DNA of 64,000 bases from Parasediminibacterium sp046546515 (GCF_046546515.1 NZ_JBKHKJ010000005.1:1-64000), one strand, 5' to 3'; counted from the stretch's first letter, positions 1 through 8,072 are shown. Notes: generated from the letters alone by a model not told the origin. Program-made: numbers and translations.

Positions 1-319
1 TAAACTTTCGGGAAGTTACCGATTACCCTGCATCAAGAACAAAGTGAAGGTCACAAGCGGCACGCTTGCAGGAAAAATCCCATAAATCCATCTAATCCCA
101 TAAATCCAGGTTCAGACAAACTTCCCCGTTCATCAGCCGACATCACTTCGACCCTAGGAGAAGTCTAACCTCTAAAAACAATCTTATCCCAATTCAAACT
201 TCCTTTGTAAGGAAATGTCAATATTTCCGTACATAATAATTGTATATCAACTTATTCATTTCACCTTTGTTATTTAATCGTTGCCTCATGGCAAGGTTAA
301 AAAGGCAAACAAAAAAGCA
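1..319. other. Intergenic leader region before msrA
   Basis: No gene is visible. Bases 77-120 carry a copy of a dispersed repeat (AATCCCATAAATCCA...GGTTCAGAC) that recurs at about 38266-38310 between moaE and moaCB. An in-frame TTG at 281 would lengthen msrA by 13 residues, but it would place a lysine-rich stretch before a good lipoprotein signal peptide, so it is unlikely to be the start. Confidence 0.5.
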
Positions 320-970
320 ATGATGCAAAAATTATTATTCAGCGGGATAATGGCATTGTGTGTGCTGGCATCCTGCGCACAAAAACAAACAAAAAAAGAT
401 ATGAGCGAAACAAAAACAGACCCCAATGTAAAAACAGCAACCGCCTACTTTGGCGAGGGTTGCTTCTGGTGTACCGAGGCTTTTTTCCAACGAATAGAAG
501 GCGTGGTAAGCGTACGCAGCGGCTATGGCGGTGGGCATGTAGAAAACCCTACTTATGAGCAGGTATGCGACAAAAATACGGGCCATGCAGAAGTAACAAA
601 AATAGAATACGACCCTGCAAAAGTTAGTTATGAAGATTTGCTGGAAGTATTCTGGAAAACCCATGACCCCACAACCATGAACCAGCAGGGCAATGACGTG
701 GGCCCGCAGTACAGGAGCGTAATTTTCTACCTGAATGATGAGCAAAAAGAAAAGGCTATTCATTACAAGGCAGCTTTGGATGCAAGCCATGCGTATGCCA
801 AGCCTATAGTAACCGCCATTGAGCCTTTCAAGAACTATTACCCCGCCGAGGATTACCATCAAAATTATTACAACGACCACCCGGGGCAAGGGTATTGCTC
901 ATTTGTGATAAGGCCCAAAGTAGAAAAGTTTGAAAAAGTGTTCAAGCATAAATTAAAGAAAGAGAATTAG
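320..970 (+). CDS. msrA: Peptide-methionine (S)-S-oxide reductase, lipoprotein form
   Basis: Reduces the S-epimer of methionine sulfoxide in oxidised proteins. The start is set at 320 because it gives a short signal peptide ending in a lipobox (LASC, residues 16-19), so the enzyme should be a lipoprotein acting in the periplasm. The MsrA catalytic motif GCFWCTE is at residues 47-53 with catalytic Cys48. The rest of the fold follows: SGYGGG, GHAEV, the WKTHDPTTMNQQGNDVG stretch, QYRS and YHQNY. The core has the usual length (about 170 residues) after a 40-residue linker. No msrB domain is fused and no neighbour shares its strand closely, so it appears monocistronic. Identification is secure; periplasmic placement is inferred from the lipobox. 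Confidence 0.95.
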   Translation: MMQKLLFSGIMALCVLASCAQKQTKKDMSETKTDPNVKTATAYFGEGCFWCTEAFFQRIEGVVSVRSGYGGGHVENPTYEQVCDKNTGHAEVTKIEYDPAKVSYEDLLEVFWKTHDPTTMNQQGNDVGPQYRSVIFYLNDEQKEKAIHYKAALDASHAYAKPIVTAIEPFKNYYPAEDYHQNYYNDHPGQGYCSFVIRPKVEKFEKVFKHKLKKEN

Positions 971-1323
971 GTTTAATGTGTGTTAGTTGTTTCAGGCTGT
1001 TGGATTTTTTCCAATGGTCTGTTTTTGATTAGGCTAAAGAATAGTGATTTTAAGAATAATCAGTCGTGTCTGTTAACGTTGAACCGTCAACTTAACTCCG
1101 AATATACTCTTTTTTAATATTTTTTATAAAAGCCTTACAGCAGCCGGGTGCATTTCAAAATTTCGTTTTTTTTTGTTTTCTATTGGCAAAATCTGGGTTC
1201 AGCAAGAATCCTATATGGGGGAAATTTTGGATGCCCATAGGGGCATATTCCCCCCATATAGGATTTTTATTTTGGGCTATATACATATTTCATGCGAATT
1301 TTACATTAAAGGAGCAACTAGGG

Positions 1324-1577
1324 CAGGGTAAACGCATCAAAATTCTTTTGCTCGAATCTTCGAGTTTGACACCAGTCTTGGCATAAGCCACCTTATTTTA
1401 TCAGGTCAGCCGCAGGCTGATTGAAAAAAATGCGCAGCATATTTTTTTCAAAGGATAAAATAGAGTGGCGTTGCGAAGACGAAGCCCGCCGGCTATGAGG
1501 CAAAAGGACTAAAAAAAAGCATTTTAGGATAAAAAAGGTAATTAGGCATTGAATAAATTTTTTATGCGTTTGCTCTG
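1324..1577 (+). mobile_element. 254-bp MITE-like element M254, copy 1
   Basis: Terminal inverted repeats begin CAGGGTAAACGCATCAAAAT on the left and CAGAGCAAACGCAT on the right, read inward. The element is flanked by a perfect 10-bp direct repeat GCAACTAGGG (1314-1323 and 1578-1587). The related palindromic repeat near 16520-16545 carries the same stretch with one GCAACTAGGGG and no insertion, so the empty site can be read. A second copy of identical length lies inverted at 63635-63888. There is no transposase, so it is non-autonomous. The TSD could be called 9 or 10 bp here; the second copy favours 10. Confidence 0.9.
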
Positions 1578-1639
1578 GCAACTAGGGGCATCTTGGCCTT
1601 TCCTCTCCATCGGATGGTACTTGGCTTGGGAAAATGATA

Positions 1640-1749
1640 ATTCACTATCAAAATCTTATCAGTTTCTTATTAATAAATTATCAGTTTCCTATCAATAAAC
1701 TATCATTTTGTTATCAATATGCTATCATAAAATTCACATAAATTATCAT
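1640..1749 (+). repeat. 11-bp phased degenerate array, 10 units
   Basis: Ten consecutive 11-mers in constant phase, most ending in TATCA or a variant: ATTCACTATCA, AAATCTTATCA, GTTTCTTATTA, ATAAATTATCA, GTTTCCTATCA, ATAAACTATCA and so on. The right half of the unit is conserved and the left half varies. Part of palindromic element P copy 1. Confidence 0.85.
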
Positions 1750-1892
1750 AAAAAATGAGGCTAAAAAAACATAAATAGATGAATATCAATGAGTTACAGA
1801 AAAAAAGGAAAATAGTAAAAAAAATAAACCACCAAAAAACAAAAAATAACCGAGTTGAAATATTCGCTTAAGCCTTCGCATTCCTCTCCTTA

Positions 1893-1932
1893 CTTCTTGC
1901 TCCATCTCCTTTCGGAGAGGGCTGGGACGAGG
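1893..1932 (+). repeat. Dispersed GC-rich hairpin repeat (TCCTTTCGGAGAGGGCTGGG type)
   Basis: A short hairpin (ATCTCCTTTCGGAGA) followed by GGGCTGGGACGAGGTC. The same family occurs at 3290-3326, 26387-26425 and, inside the moeB reading frame, at 39071-39110. Confidence 0.6.
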
Positions 1933-2057
1933 TCGGGAATTAGGGTACGGCTATTACCATCAATTATGTATTGTTGCGGATAAATAGCGAATATTTGAAA
2001 TGCAACCCAGCCGCCTTCCTTTAATCCCTTTGTTTTAAAAAACATTACTTTAGCATA

Positions 2058-3212
2058 ATGATTCAAAAATGGGTAAACTGGCGGAGCTTGCTTGGTGTGA
2101 TTGCTGTGCTTATTGCCACAGGCACTATTTTTTATTCTGAGTCGCTGGCAAAAAAAATTGCGTCGCAGGAACATAGCAACGTGGCAATATGGGTAGAAGC
2201 ACAAAAAACCATCCTGAACTCGTCTGATACGGCAAATCTAAATTTGGCCACTAGGATTTCAAGCGACAATATCAATATCCCAATCATTGAAACGGATGAA
2301 AAAGACAATATCTCCAACAACTACCTGAACCTAGACACGCTGGACGTAAAAAACAACAAGAACTACCTTTCTGAAACCCTTGCTGAATTTAAAGAATATG
2401 CGCCGCCAATTGTGCTGGTCATTAGCCAAAAACCATACATTGCCAATAAATATTACTATGGCCCCAGTACTTTGCTAAAACAAGTGAAGTATTACCCAAT
2501 GGTGCAGTTGGTAATTGTTTTCTTTTTTATTATCATAATACTACTGGCACAAAGAGCCAACTACAACAGCAAGCAAAACCAAGTGTGGGCTGGGCTGGCA
2601 AAGGAAACTGCGCACCAGTTGGGCACACCAGTAAGCAGCCTGCAAGGCTGGCTGGAAATGATGAAAGAAATAGAAGGCAACGAGAAAATAACCCCTGAAA
2701 TAGAAAAAGACATCAACAGGCTGCTGCTGATTACCGACCGCTTTGGCAAAATAGGCAGCAAGCCCATACTGGAAGAAAAAAACATTATAGAACTAGTGGG
2801 GAACATGGTGGACTATATTAAAAAGAGGGCAGGAGTAAAGGTGAACTTTGAATTAAATACCTTTGGTGAAACATTTATTCCATCCATGGTTTGTCCGCCA
2901 TTGTTTGATTGGGTAATTGAAAACCTGCTTAAAAATGGTTTGGATGCCATGGAAGGCAAGGGGAATATTTCCATCAATATTAAAGATGCCGCTGCACAAA
3001 TTATTATTGATATAAGCGATACGGGCAAGGGGATAAATAGTGCGAATGTTGGCAAAGTATTTAACCCCGGGTTTTCTACCAAGCAGCGTGGCTGGGGGCT
3101 GGGGTTAACGCTAAGCAAACGGATTATAGAACAATACCACAAAGGGCAGATTTATGTGTTGCAAAGTGAGATAGGAAAAGGCACTACTTTCAGGGTAATT
3201 TTGAACAAGTAG
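2058..3212 (+). CDS. Membrane-bound sensor histidine kinase
   Basis: A 384-residue inner-membrane histidine kinase. Transmembrane segments at about residues 10-27 and 148-164 enclose a ~120-residue periplasmic sensor region with no recognisable domain. The HisKA box is KETAHQLGTPVSSL with phospho-acceptor His186. The HATPase_c domain follows, with N box ENLLKNGLDAM, G1 box DTGKGI, F box NPGFSTK and G2 box GWGLGLTLSKR. It should autophosphorylate and pass phosphate to a response regulator, but none is encoded nearby, so it is an orphan by position. The ligand is unknown. The ATG sits just after a palindromic-repeat-rich gap; no rival start is as well placed. Confidence 0.9.
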   Translation: MIQKWVNWRSLLGVIAVLIATGTIFYSESLAKKIASQEHSNVAIWVEAQKTILNSSDTANLNLATRISSDNINIPIIETDEKDNISNNYLNLDTLDVKNNKNYLSETLAEFKEYAPPIVLVISQKPYIANKYYYGPSTLLKQVKYYPMVQLVIVFFFIIIILLAQRANYNSKQNQVWAGLAKETAHQLGTPVSSLQGWLEMMKEIEGNEKITPEIEKDINRLLLITDRFGKIGSKPILEEKNIIELVGNMVDYIKKRAGVKVNFELNTFGETFIPSMVCPPLFDWVIENLLKNGLDAMEGKGNISINIKDAAAQIIIDISDTGKGINSANVGKVFNPGFSTKQRGWGLGLTLSKRIIEQYHKGQIYVLQSEIGKGTTFRVILNK

Positions 3213-3289
3213 TTTTTTTTCCATGCCACAAATGCTCTAAGGCATGAAGAAATTCAATTTATATTAGGCATTTGAATTTTATCAGCGGC

Positions 3290-3326
3290 TGGCTCCCTCT
3301 CTTTTGGAGAGGGCTGGGGTGAGGTC
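3290..3326 (+). repeat. Dispersed GC-rich hairpin repeat
   Basis: CTCCCTCTCTTTTGGAGAGG followed by GCTGGGGTGAGGTC. Same family as 1893-1932, 26387-26425 and 39071-39110. It lies 25 bp upstream of waaA. Confidence 0.6.
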
Positions 3327-3350
3327 TTTATTATTCCAACAACAATTACG

Positions 3351-4595
3351 ATGAAATTTTTTTACCAAATATTTATTTACCTGTACCCACTAGCAGCACG
3401 GCTGCTGGGCTATCAAAATGAAAAAGCAAGGCTATGGGTTAAGGGCAGGGAAAATATTTTTGAACGCTTGCGGCAGGCTTTTGAAGGCAATACTGCCACT
3501 GTTGTTTGGGTGCATTGCTCCTCCTTGGGAGAGTTTGAACAGGGCAAGCCTGTAATAGAACAACTAAAAATAAAGTACCCTGCGTCTAAAATATTGGTTA
3601 CTTTTTTTTCCCCATCGGGTTACGAAGTGCGTAAGCATGACAGCATTGCAGACTGGGTGTTTTACCTGCCCATGGATAGCGCAGCCAATGCAAAACAATT
3701 TTTTGATATTGTAAAACCCAAGCTGATACTGTTTGTAAAATATGAGTTTTGGTATTATTATTTGCAGCAAGCCAAGAACAGGCAAATACCCCTTTTACTG
3801 GTTTCGGGGATTTTTAGGGCAGGCCAGCCTTTTTTTAAATGGTACGGCAGCTTTAATAGAGGGATGTTGTTGTGCTTTAACCATTTTTTTGTACAGGATG
3901 AGGCATCTGCCAGTTTGCTTAAAAGCATTGGTATTGAAAAAAATGTAACCATAAGCGGTGACACCCGTTTTGACAGGGTGCTTGCCATTGCGCAGCAATT
4001 TCAACCCATACCAGCCATTGAGGCATTTATTGGCAATAGCCAAAAAGTGATAGTAGCGGGCAGCACATGGCTGGAAGACGATAAAGTGCTGCACCATTAT
4101 ATAGTAGCCCACCCTGAAATAAAATTTATCATCGCCCCGCACGATATTCAGCAAAGTAGGATTGACGAATGTGTTGCGCTATACGGTTCACCGTTGAATG
4201 TTATCGGTCAATGGTCAACTGTCAACGGTCAACCGTCAAATGTGTTATTGATTAATACCATGGGCATGTTGAGCAAGCTGTATCATTATGCAACCATTGC
4301 TTTTATTGGGGGCGGTTTTGGCGAGGATGGCATACACAATGCCCTAGAAGCTGCCGTATATGGCAAACCTGTGTTATTTGGCCCAGAATACAGCAAATAC
4401 ATAGAAGCCATAGGGCTGGTGGATAATGGCGCAGCATTCAGCGTAGAAAATGCCTTGGAGCTGGAAAAGGTATTTGATGATTTGTTTAATAATCCAACAT
4501 TTTACCAGCAAGCCGCCACTGCCGCAAAGGATTTTGTTGCCCAAAAAGCAGGTGCCACGGAGAGGATAGTGGAGTTTGTGAGTGGTGAGTCATAA
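3351..4595 (+). CDS. waaA: 3-deoxy-D-manno-octulosonic acid (Kdo) transferase
   Basis: Glycosyltransferase (GT30) that adds Kdo from CMP-Kdo to lipid A precursor at the inner membrane, an early step in LPS core assembly. The 414 residues start with a hydrophobic membrane anchor (FFYQIFIYLYPLAARLLG). Family features follow: WVHCSSLGEFEQGKP with the catalytic Glu, a GT-B N-domain, VSGDTRFDRV, VAGSTWLEDD, and the C-domain nucleotide site GGGFGEDGIHNALEAAVYGKPVLFGP. Residues about 279-298 (SPLNVIGQWSTVNGQPSN) are encoded by a dispersed GGTCAACCGTCAA-type repeat and look like an in-frame insertion between the domains. Convergent with the next gene, with a hairpin between them. The identification is secure. 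Confidence 0.95.
   Translation: MKFFYQIFIYLYPLAARLLGYQNEKARLWVKGRENIFERLRQAFEGNTATVVWVHCSSLGEFEQGKPVIEQLKIKYPASKILVTFFSPSGYEVRKHDSIADWVFYLPMDSAANAKQFFDIVKPKLILFVKYEFWYYYLQQAKNRQIPLLLVSGIFRAGQPFFKWYGSFNRGMLLCFNHFFVQDEASASLLKSIGIEKNVTISGDTRFDRVLAIAQQFQPIPAIEAFIGNSQKVIVAGSTWLEDDKVLHHYIVAHPEIKFIIAPHDIQQSRIDECVALYGSPLNVIGQWSTVNGQPSNVLLINTMGMLSKLYHYATIAFIGGGFGEDGIHNALEAAVYGKPVLFGPEYSKYIEAIGLVDNGAAFSVENALELEKVFDDLFNNPTFYQQAATAAKDFVAQKAGATERIVEFVSGES
4185..4242 (+). repeat. Dispersed repeat inserted in frame within waaA
   Basis: Successive near-palindromic blocks GGTCAATGGTCAACTGTCAA and CGGTCAACCGTCAA, the same type as the intergenic copy at 1070-1094 and the copy within DNA ligase at 51647-51672. 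It adds about 18 residues to WaaA without shifting the frame. Confidence 0.65.
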
Positions 4596-4656
4596 GTGGT
4601 AAGTATTTCTTAGGAAATACTTTTACTCGTATTTAATACTTATGACTTACCACTTT
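4591..4656. terminator. Bidirectional hairpin terminator between waaA and the convergent gene
   Basis: Outer arms CATAAGTGGTAAG and CTTACCACTT enclose an inner stem AAGTATTTC / GAAATACTT (4601-4622). It lies between the waaA stop and the stop of the convergent gene, so it may serve both. The sequence also belongs to the dispersed 'CTTACCACTTATG' repeat family seen near 47600 and 62350. Confidence 0.5.
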
Positions 4657-5701
4657 ATGAAAACCTCCTTTTTACCAACTGGTCGAACAATTCTACCACT
4701 TCACTCTTTGATGGCCAGCCTAGTTTTACTTTCAGTTCCCTTTGTATCCAAAAAGTGGCTTCTGGCAAAATGGTGTAATTCTGGATTGTTTTAATGCTGC
4801 GGTCGAACATGGTTTCGTCGCCACGGAACAATTCGTTGATAAACAAATACCTGTCGTTGATGCTGATGGCCTTCCTTAGGTCTTTGATAGGGGTGTTTTC
4901 CAGCAGGTGAGCCACTTCTACCTTGCCTTCCTTGAAAGAGGAGTTGATGTCTTTTTCCTCTGCAAGCACAAGTGTTTCATGCGTAGCAGGCTTGTGCACT
5001 GCTTCAAAATGCGGCAGGGTTGGTATGTGCTGGGCATAGTTTTCATAAAAGAAATTGCCGGGGGCATTTTCCATGATAGACGATGGCGGTGTTGCTTCTT
5101 TTTCTTCAACAGAAGCTATTTCTTCAACTATTTCTATTTCTTTCACTTCTTCTACTTCCTGTACTTCCTCAGCTGGCATTACCAAAACATATTCTTCCCT
5201 AGGCGTTTCTGTAATTTCTGGCTGGCTTACCTCGGCAACTAATTCTTGCAATTCTTCTGGTTCTTCTATTTGTATTGCCTCTAGCAATATTTCTTCATTT
5301 TTTTCTTCCTTGGCTATTGTTTCAGGCACTTGTACTTCTTCTTGATATAGTGTTTCTTCCTCGTTAATTGCTTCTTCAACAACAACTTCCTCAGCAATTG
5401 GCTCTACTATTGCCACCACTTCTGGTTTTGGCTCTTCCACTATGGCTATTGGCAAAACGGGTGCTGTCCATGCAGGGGCTTCTGCTACTGCCATAACAGG
5501 CTCGGCAGTTGTTTCCACTGCCGAAACAATAAAGTTCCGTTTCGGCATAATAACAGACACTTTTGATGTCTCACTAGGGTGTTGCTGTTCCGCTTGTAGC
5601 TCTGCCACAAGCATTTGCGAGATAGCAAGTAAAATATCTGTGCCAGCATTTTCTTGCTGTAGTTGCTGTAATTTGTTGATAAGAAGGCTTACTCTTTCCA
5701 T
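4655..5701 (-). CDS. Glu-rich protein of unknown function with conserved C-terminal region
   Basis: A 348-residue protein with no signal peptide or membrane segment. Residues 1-45 look helical (LINKLQQLQQENAG...LLAISQMLVAELQAEQQ). Residues about 60-210 are low complexity, very rich in Glu, Val, Ala and Pro, and probably disordered. The last ~85 residues look folded (KDLRKAISINDRYLFINELF, TIQNYTILPEATFWIQREL, LGWPSKSEVVELFDQLVKRR), and I recall this type of tail in Bacteroidota hypothetical proteins. Ordered ends joined by a long acidic linker suggest an adaptor or tether, but the function is not recognised. Divergent from tdk, whose start is 75 bp away. It is a real gene by frame, length and the conserved-looking tail. 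Confidence 0.75.
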   Translation of the reverse strand: MERVSLLINKLQQLQQENAGTDILLAISQMLVAELQAEQQHPSETSKVSVIMPKRNFIVSAVETTAEPVMAVAEAPAWTAPVLPIAIVEEPKPEVVAIVEPIAEEVVVEEAINEEETLYQEEVQVPETIAKEEKNEEILLEAIQIEEPEELQELVAEVSQPEITETPREEYVLVMPAEEVQEVEEVKEIEIVEEIASVEEKEATPPSSIMENAPGNFFYENYAQHIPTLPHFEAVHKPATHETLVLAEEKDINSSFKEGKVEVAHLLENTPIKDLRKAISINDRYLFINELFRGDETMFDRSIKTIQNYTILPEATFWIQRELKVKLGWPSKSEVVELFDQLVKRRFS

Positions 5702-5776
5702 GATATGTAGATACTTTTCGCTTTTTTTGCATGAGTGCTATTATAATAACGAATTTTTAGACGAAATATTTTACAA

Positions 5777-6352
5777 ATGTTTATTGAGCCCAATTTAAGT
5801 GGAGAAAAGGTTGGTTGGATAGAGGTAATTTGCGGCAGCATGTTCAGTGGAAAAACGGAAGAATTGATACGCAGGCTAAAGCGGGTGAAGATTGCAAACC
5901 TAAAAGTAGAGATATTCAAGCCATCAATAGACACACGGTATGACGATGTACATGTGGTAAGCCACGATGCCAACGCCATACATTCTACACCCATAGATAA
6001 TTCACAAACTATTTTGCTAATGGCGAATGACGTGGATGTGGTGGGCATAGACGAAGCGCAATTTTTTGACCCTGAAATTGTGAACGTTTGCCAATCTCTT
6101 GCCGCCAAAGGCATAAGGGTAATAGTGGCGGGGCTAGACATGGACTATAAGGGAAAACCCTTTGGCGCAATGCCCAATTTGCTTGCCATTGCAGATTATA
6201 TTACCAAGTTACATGCTATTTGCGTGCAGTGTGGCAATATTGCCAACATATCGTACCGGAAAACGGCACAAGAAGGGCAGGTATTGGTAGGGGAAAAAGA
6301 AAGCTATGAACCAAGGTGCAGGAGGTGTTATAATAAGGGAAAAGAACTATAA
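5777..6352 (+). CDS. tdk: Thymidine kinase
   Basis: Phosphorylates thymidine to dTMP with ATP in the salvage pathway. It is a 191-residue type II (TK1-like) enzyme. The P-loop GSMFSGKTE is at residues 20-28, the Walker B/lasso region is VVGIDEAQFFD, and the thymidine-binding region follows (AGLDMDYKGKPFG). A structural zinc site is formed by CVQCG and CRRCY. Length and motif order are standard. It overlaps the convergent downstream gene by 6 bp at the 3' ends. tmk (62536-63159), the next step in dTTP synthesis, is also in this window but not linked. Confidence 0.95.
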   Translation: MFIEPNLSGEKVGWIEVICGSMFSGKTEELIRRLKRVKIANLKVEIFKPSIDTRYDDVHVVSHDANAIHSTPIDNSQTILLMANDVDVVGIDEAQFFDPEIVNVCQSLAAKGIRVIVAGLDMDYKGKPFGAMPNLLAIADYITKLHAICVQCGNIANISYRKTAQEGQVLVGEKESYEPRCRRCYNKGKEL

Positions 6353-7150
6353 CTTATAAACAATGCTATTACTAAGCGTATAATAAAACTTGGTAATAGG
6401 CACAATGGGTTTACTATCATAAATGCCTGAATAAGTAAGGCTGATGCCAAAGTGCTTAGTGGCATCTACAGAAAAACTACCTACTGTGCAAATACGTGGC
6501 TGGAAAAATGAGCCAAACAAAGCCTGGTAAAAAACTGCTAGTTTTAAAGAGCTATTGGGAGATAGATTGCCCTCTAATTTTAAATAGTTGTTGCTTTTTA
6601 TTACATGGGTGGCAACATCCGTTGTTATGGCTGGCAGCTTGCTGGTATCTACCCCTGCATAATTCCATACTTCATTTTCATACATTAGCCCTGTGGCAAT
6701 GGTTATTTCCCATTGTTTGTGGTGCAACAAATTGTACCGCAGGTTTTCGCCAGCCACAAAGCGGTGGCGGATGCCAATCTTTGCGTCCCACTGGTACTGT
6801 ACAAAACTTTCTGGGTGCAATTTTGCCTTGTAGTTGTAGCGTAAGCGAAAGTGGGCAAACCCAGTATTCAGGAAATCCTGCGGGCCATTGTAGGTGAATC
6901 TGTCGCTGGCAGATAAGATATATAATATTTTCTTTTTTTGCATTGACAAGTCGAGCAAGTTGGTAGCATCGTACAGGGTGCTGTTTTGCTTGTCTATTTC
7001 TATGCCAGCGGCAATGTTGCCGTCCCACTTTGCTTTGTTGCTATAAGGCAGGGTATCTGTTTTGTCAACATTGATAATCTGGGCTTTTGCGGCTGTGCTG
7101 AGCAAGAGCAGCACGCACAAAATATTTGTAGAGAAGGCGATTGTTTTCAT
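6347..7150 (-). CDS. Exported DUF481-like outer-membrane beta-barrel protein
   Basis: A 267-residue protein. The ATG at 7150 gives a clean signal peptide (MKTIAFSTNILCVLLLLSTAAKAQ), which upstream starts do not, so it is preferred. The mature part alternates hydrophobic and polar residues in short strands with many aromatic residues and ends in SIVYKL, as in outer-membrane barrels. WDGNIAAGIEIDKQNS, WDAKIGIRHRF and LMYENEVW resemble the DUF481 (YdiY-like) family, whose molecular role is poorly known. The family call is by resemblance only. No operon partner. Confidence 0.7.
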   Translation of the reverse strand: MKTIAFSTNILCVLLLLSTAAKAQIINVDKTDTLPYSNKAKWDGNIAAGIEIDKQNSTLYDATNLLDLSMQKKKILYILSASDRFTYNGPQDFLNTGFAHFRLRYNYKAKLHPESFVQYQWDAKIGIRHRFVAGENLRYNLLHHKQWEITIATGLMYENEVWNYAGVDTSKLPAITTDVATHVIKSNNYLKLEGNLSPNSSLKLAVFYQALFGSFFQPRICTVGSFSVDATKHFGISLTYSGIYDSKPIVPITKFYYTLSNSIVYKL

Positions 7151-7542
7151 TGTATTATTCAATTGTTTTAGTGTCGGGTATTCAAAGTATGCATTAAGCA
7201 TTTGTGAAGGTTTAATCGAAATCTTGTAAATTTATTCGTTTTATATGCTCAAGGCCATTAACGGGTGCATAAAAGTTTTTCGCTTTTTAGTGAAAAAATA
7301 CCCTACTATAACCCTGCCCGCCACTTATCCCAAAAAGCCGGAACAAACACCCCCAGGGGCAAGAAGATGGGATGCAAAACGAGGACACTTATAAAATTTC
7401 TAGACTATTACTTTTTTTGGGTTTTTTATTAAAATAGTTTCAGTTTTGACAATTTTCGGTTTTTTTTCTATTTGCGATTTTTTGAAAAAACGTCCCCACG
7501 CCTTTAAATCATTGATTATCAACAATAACGGCAAATTTTAAT

Positions 7543-7641
7543 GCGTATTTTGTGCCTATTTTGTGCATATTTTTTGAGTGATTCGTGCCTACTTTTTGCG
7601 TATTTCATGCTCATTTTGTGCGTATTTTTTGCGTATTTTAC
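7543..7641 (+). repeat. 11-bp phased array, 9 units (GCGTATTTTGT type)
   Basis: Nine consecutive 11-mers without a phase slip: GCGTATTTTGT, GCCTATTTTGT, GCATATTTTTT, GAGTGATTCGT, GCCTACTTTTT, GCGTATTTCAT, GCTCATTTTGT, GCGTATTTTTT, GCGTATTTTAC. Lies inside element G copy A. Confidence 0.9.
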
Positions 7642-7827
7642 AGCCATCGATACAAGGCTAATTTTTTAAGCTAAAACTATCTTAATATTAATAAAAAAAG
7701 AACATTGATGCAAATACTAGTTGATAGCTTGTAAAATGTGTTTAACCTAGGTTTTTAGCAAGGGCATTTCTGGCACAAAGATAAGGTTTTTAAAGATTAA
7801 GGAATATCGCCACAAAGCGAAAAACTT

Positions 7828-7940
7828 GGGTGCATAAAAGTTTTTCGCTTTTATATGTCAGATTTGGCAACTTTTGGAAAGTTACCAAATCAAGCTGCCC
7901 AATAAAAAACGGCAACTAAGCGAAAAACTTTTATGCACCC
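7828..7940 (+). repeat. Short nested G-type element (113 bp) forming the right end of copy A
   Basis: A complete pair of G-type ends (7828-7850 and 7918-7940) encloses 67 bp. It is joined directly to a truncated right end of the long element (AAGCGAAAAACTT at 7815-7827). A similar 102-bp short form stands alone at 63515-63616. Confidence 0.7.
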
Positions 7941-8055
7941 CCATTAACCAGTATGTCGTGCTATCGGCGTTTAATGATTGTTGAACAATAACTTCAAAGT
8001 ATTTCTTTACTTCGTATCACTGACGACTAACGACTTACTACTTACGACTAACACC

Positions 8056-8063
8056 TACCTTTG
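8056..8063 (+). promoter_or_regulatory. Possible -7 promoter element for ccmB
   Basis: TACCTTTG is an exact match to the Bacteroidota -7 consensus TAnnTTTG and lies 9 bp before the ATG. No convincing -33 TTTG at the right distance, so this is weak; if real, the transcript would be almost leaderless. Confidence 0.25.
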
Positions 8064-8072
8064 CCAAATATC

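Larger units (their letters stand above)
1146..1805 (+). repeat. Palindromic repeat element P, copy 1
   Basis: Related sequence recurs at 48668-49090 (same orientation) and about 16205-16640 (reverse). Parts in order: a left end GGGTGCATTTCAAAA at 1146; a large palindrome (1207-1265) with arms AATCCTATATGGGGGAAA and its complement; a conserved spacer with GCAACTAGGGG and CATCTTGGCC; an 11-bp phased array (1640-1749); and a box TATCAATGAGTTA near 1785. The spacer is interrupted here by a 254-bp insertion. The right boundary is uncertain. Confidence 0.75.
971..2057. other. Repeat-rich gap between msrA and the sensor kinase
   Basis: No gene. The gap holds a dispersed GTTAACG/CCGTCAAC repeat (1070-1094), a palindromic repeat element (about 1146-1805) with its 11-bp phased array, a 254-bp MITE-like insertion within that element (1324-1577), and a hairpin repeat (1893-1932). 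The short ORF at 1183-1386 lies entirely within repeats and is not taken as coding. Confidence 0.7.
7263..7940 (+). mobile_element. MITE-like element G, copy A (678 bp)
   Basis: The left end starts GGGTGCATAAAAGTTTTTCG and the right end is its inverted complement. The element is flanked by a perfect 8-bp direct repeat CCATTAAC (7255-7262 and 7941-7948). Its interior matches copy B (29129-29719, reverse) and copy C (about 57190-57866): a GCAAGAAG..TGGGATGCAAAACGAG..ACACTTAT stretch, TATTAAAATAGTTTCAGTTTT, an 11-bp phased array, and ATTGATTATCAA. A third internal end sequence at 7828-7850 gives a compound right end. No transposase. Confidence 0.85.
7151..8072. other. Gap holding mobile repeat G, copy A
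   Basis: Almost all of this gap is one repeat element (7263-7940) flanked by a perfect 8-bp direct repeat. The rest holds CTTACTACTTACGACTAAC-type repeat sequence (8015-8050), also seen near 47580 and 62370. No gene. Confidence 0.7.

Noticed and set aside
335..889. 184-codon ORF antisense to msrA
   Set aside because: Mirror ORF opposite a well-supported gene, with Cys/Tyr/Phe-rich composition typical of antisense frames.
1183..1386. 67-codon ORF with a cousin at 48741-48926
   Set aside because: Both lie on the palindrome and spacer of element P; the similarity is due to the DNA repeat, the frames break at indels and no start context is shared.
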